DNA from: Pseudomonas sp. CROZ-RG-20F-R04-15
Lineage (GTDB): Bacteria; Pseudomonadota; Gammaproteobacteria; Pseudomonadales; Pseudomonadaceae
DNA: 64,000 bases
NCBI RefSeq assembly: GCF_022662375.1
Contig: NZ_JAKNQL010000003.1
Coordinates: 310,001 to 374,000 of the forward strand
Reading direction: 5' to 3'
The notes beneath the pieces were generated by a model that did no database searches, was not told the origin of the DNA, and was given only the letters and a program-made list of their open reading frames with translations. A program made the position numbers and the translations under genes. This document shows positions 62,872 through 64,000 of the stretch, in pieces (position 1 is the stretch's first letter; each line of letters opens with the position of its first letter).

Positions 62872-64000
62872 ATGACCGTGCAGCCGTTCGTCAGCCCCGA
62901 CCTGATCCGCCAACGCTTCTCCAAAGCGATGTCCGACATGTACCGCGAAGAAGTGCCGCTGTATGGCGCGCTGATGCAACTGGTGGAGCAAACCAACCGC
63001 GAGGTACTTGCACGTCAGCCAGACATCGCCCGGCAGCTCGACAGCACCGGCGAAATTCAGCGGCTGGACATGGAGCGCCATGGCGCCATCCGCGTTGGTA
63101 CTGCGACGGAACTGGCCACCCTCGCCCGTCTGTTTGCGGTGATGGGCATGCAACCGGTGGGTTATTACGACCTGACTCCGGCGGGCGTACCGGTGCACTC
63201 CACGGCGTTTCGCGCGGTGCATGAGGAGGCCCTGCAAGTCAGCCCGTTTCGGGTGTTCACCTCGTTGTTGCGCCTGGAGTTGATTGAAGATCCGCAGCTG
63301 CGCGCCTTTTCCGAATCCGTGTTGGCCAAACGCTCGATCTTTACCTCGGGGGCGTTGCGCCTGATCGCGCAAGCTGAAACCGCAGGTGGATTGAATGAAA
63401 GCGAGGCCGAGGCATTCGTCTTACAGGCACTGGAAACTTTTCGCTGGCATCACAGCGCCACCGTCACCGCTGCGCAATATCAGACGTTGAGCGCGCAACA
63501 TCGCTTGATCGCCGACGTGGTGGCATTCAAAGGCCCGCACATCAATCACCTGACGCCGCGCACACTGGACATCGACAGCGTGCAGGAACAGATGCCAGCC
63601 CATGGCATCACCCCGAAAGCCGTCATCGAAGGACCGCCGCGCCGGCAGTGCCCAATCCTGTTACGCCAGACCAGTTTCAAGGCGCTGGACGAGCCGATCG
63701 CCTTCACTGATCAAAACCAAACCCGTGGCAGCCACAGCGCGCGTTTCGGCGAAATCGAACAACGCGGCGCGGCACTCACGCCCAAAGGCAGGGCACTGTA
63801 TGACCGCTTGCTCAATGCCGCGCGCGATGAACTCGGTGACTTCCCCAACGAAGCCAACGCCGCACGCTACAACGCGCTGATGGCTCAGCACTTTGGCGAA
63901 TTTCCTGACAGTGTCGAGGGTATGCGCGAACAAGAGCTGGCGTACTTTCGCTATTTCGCCACGGAAAAAGGCCTGGCCGCTGGAGGGCTTGGGCAGTCGT
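62872..64000 (+). CDS. hglS: 2-oxoadipate dioxygenase/decarboxylase (DUF1338), 3' end outside window
   Basis: The first 376 residues of an HglS/YdcJ-type protein, open to the window edge (full length is about 460). It begins MTVQPFVSPDLIRQRFSKAM and shows MYREEVPLYGALMQLVEQTN, ERHGAIRVGTATELATLARL, FTSLLRLELI, HINHLTPRTLDI with the metal-binding histidines, and FGEIEQRGAALTPKGRALYD. In P. putida HglS converts 2-oxoadipate to D-2-hydroxyglutarate in D-lysine breakdown, using Fe(II) and oxygen. AGGAA precedes ATG 62872. It lies just after glcDEF on the same strand. Confidence 0.88.
   Translation, partial: MTVQPFVSPDLIRQRFSKAMSDMYREEVPLYGALMQLVEQTNREVLARQPDIARQLDSTGEIQRLDMERHGAIRVGTATELATLARLFAVMGMQPVGYYDLTPAGVPVHSTAFRAVHEEALQVSPFRVFTSLLRLELIEDPQLRAFSESVLAKRSIFTSGALRLIAQAETAGGLNESEAEAFVLQALETFRWHHSATVTAAQYQTLSAQHRLIADVVAFKGPHINHLTPRTLDIDSVQEQMPAHGITPKAVIEGPPRRQCPILLRQTSFKALDEPIAFTDQNQTRGSHSARFGEIEQRGAALTPKGRALYDRLLNAARDELGDFPNEANAARYNALMAQHFGEFPDSVEGMREQELAYFRYFATEKGLAAGGLGQS

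Overview
The window looks like chromosome from a Pseudomonas of the P. fluorescens group. It is GC-rich, it carries the GTGGGAGCGAGCCTGCTCGC type of REP/REPIN repeat at least nine times, and its gene content is typical of that group (dhcAB carnitine genes, mqo, ligD, pcs, glcDEF, a VgrG island, DUF2388/DUF2790 proteins). No rRNA, tRNA, insertion sequence, prophage or CRISPR array was seen. Family assignments come from reading motifs and from memory, without any database search.

Layout. 1-3.1 kb: the end of an 8-oxoguanine deaminase-like gene, a small orphan gene, and a beta-propeller/regulator pair. 3.2-9.2 kb: an orphan type VI secretion island (vgrG, a frameshifted DNase-type effector, and two immunity genes that share a C-terminal module). 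9.2-10.5 kb: a Nudix hydrolase, a 27-residue membrane peptide and an NTF2-like protein. 10.6-13.35 kb: an AT-rich accessory islet encoding a membrane J-domain protein, an HTH-ImmA/IrrE protease and a PIN-domain protein. 13.5-29.6 kb: housekeeping and stress genes (mqo, a chemoreceptor, sodC, ligD, a methyltransferase/haem-oxygenase-like pair, pcs, dipZ). 29.6-34.4 kb: two small exported proteins, a two-component system and a DUF692/DUF2063 (MNIO) pair. These appear to be joined by three copies of one operator-like box, TGTATC-N13-GATACA-N4-RATACA. 34.6-38.7 kb: a methyltransferase, a nuclease-TPR protein that looks like a stand-alone defence gene, and a sirtuin. 39-42.7 kb: dhcR-dhcA-dhcB-atoB. 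42.9-44.3 kb: cobF coupled to a phosphatase. 44.6-52.9 kb: a catabolic cluster (RpiR regulator, isochorismatase-like hydrolase, glutamine synthetase-like ligase, N-formylglutamate amidohydrolase-like enzyme, APC permease, an AruF/AruG-like pair, a PEP-mutase-family enzyme). 53-64 kb: a secreted carboxypeptidase, a MASE2-GGDEF diguanylate cyclase, a Baeyer-Villiger monooxygenase with a hydrolase, glcDEF, and the start of hglS.

The best candidates for something undescribed are: (1) the two-component regulon that links DipZ, small Cys-containing exported proteins and an MNIO/DUF2063 pair lacking the usual BufA precursor; (2) the nuclease-TPR gene at 35.8 kb; (3) the J-domain/ImmA/PIN islet; and (4) the broken type VI effector, which has a Shine-Dalgarno-like hexamer exactly at the frameshift.
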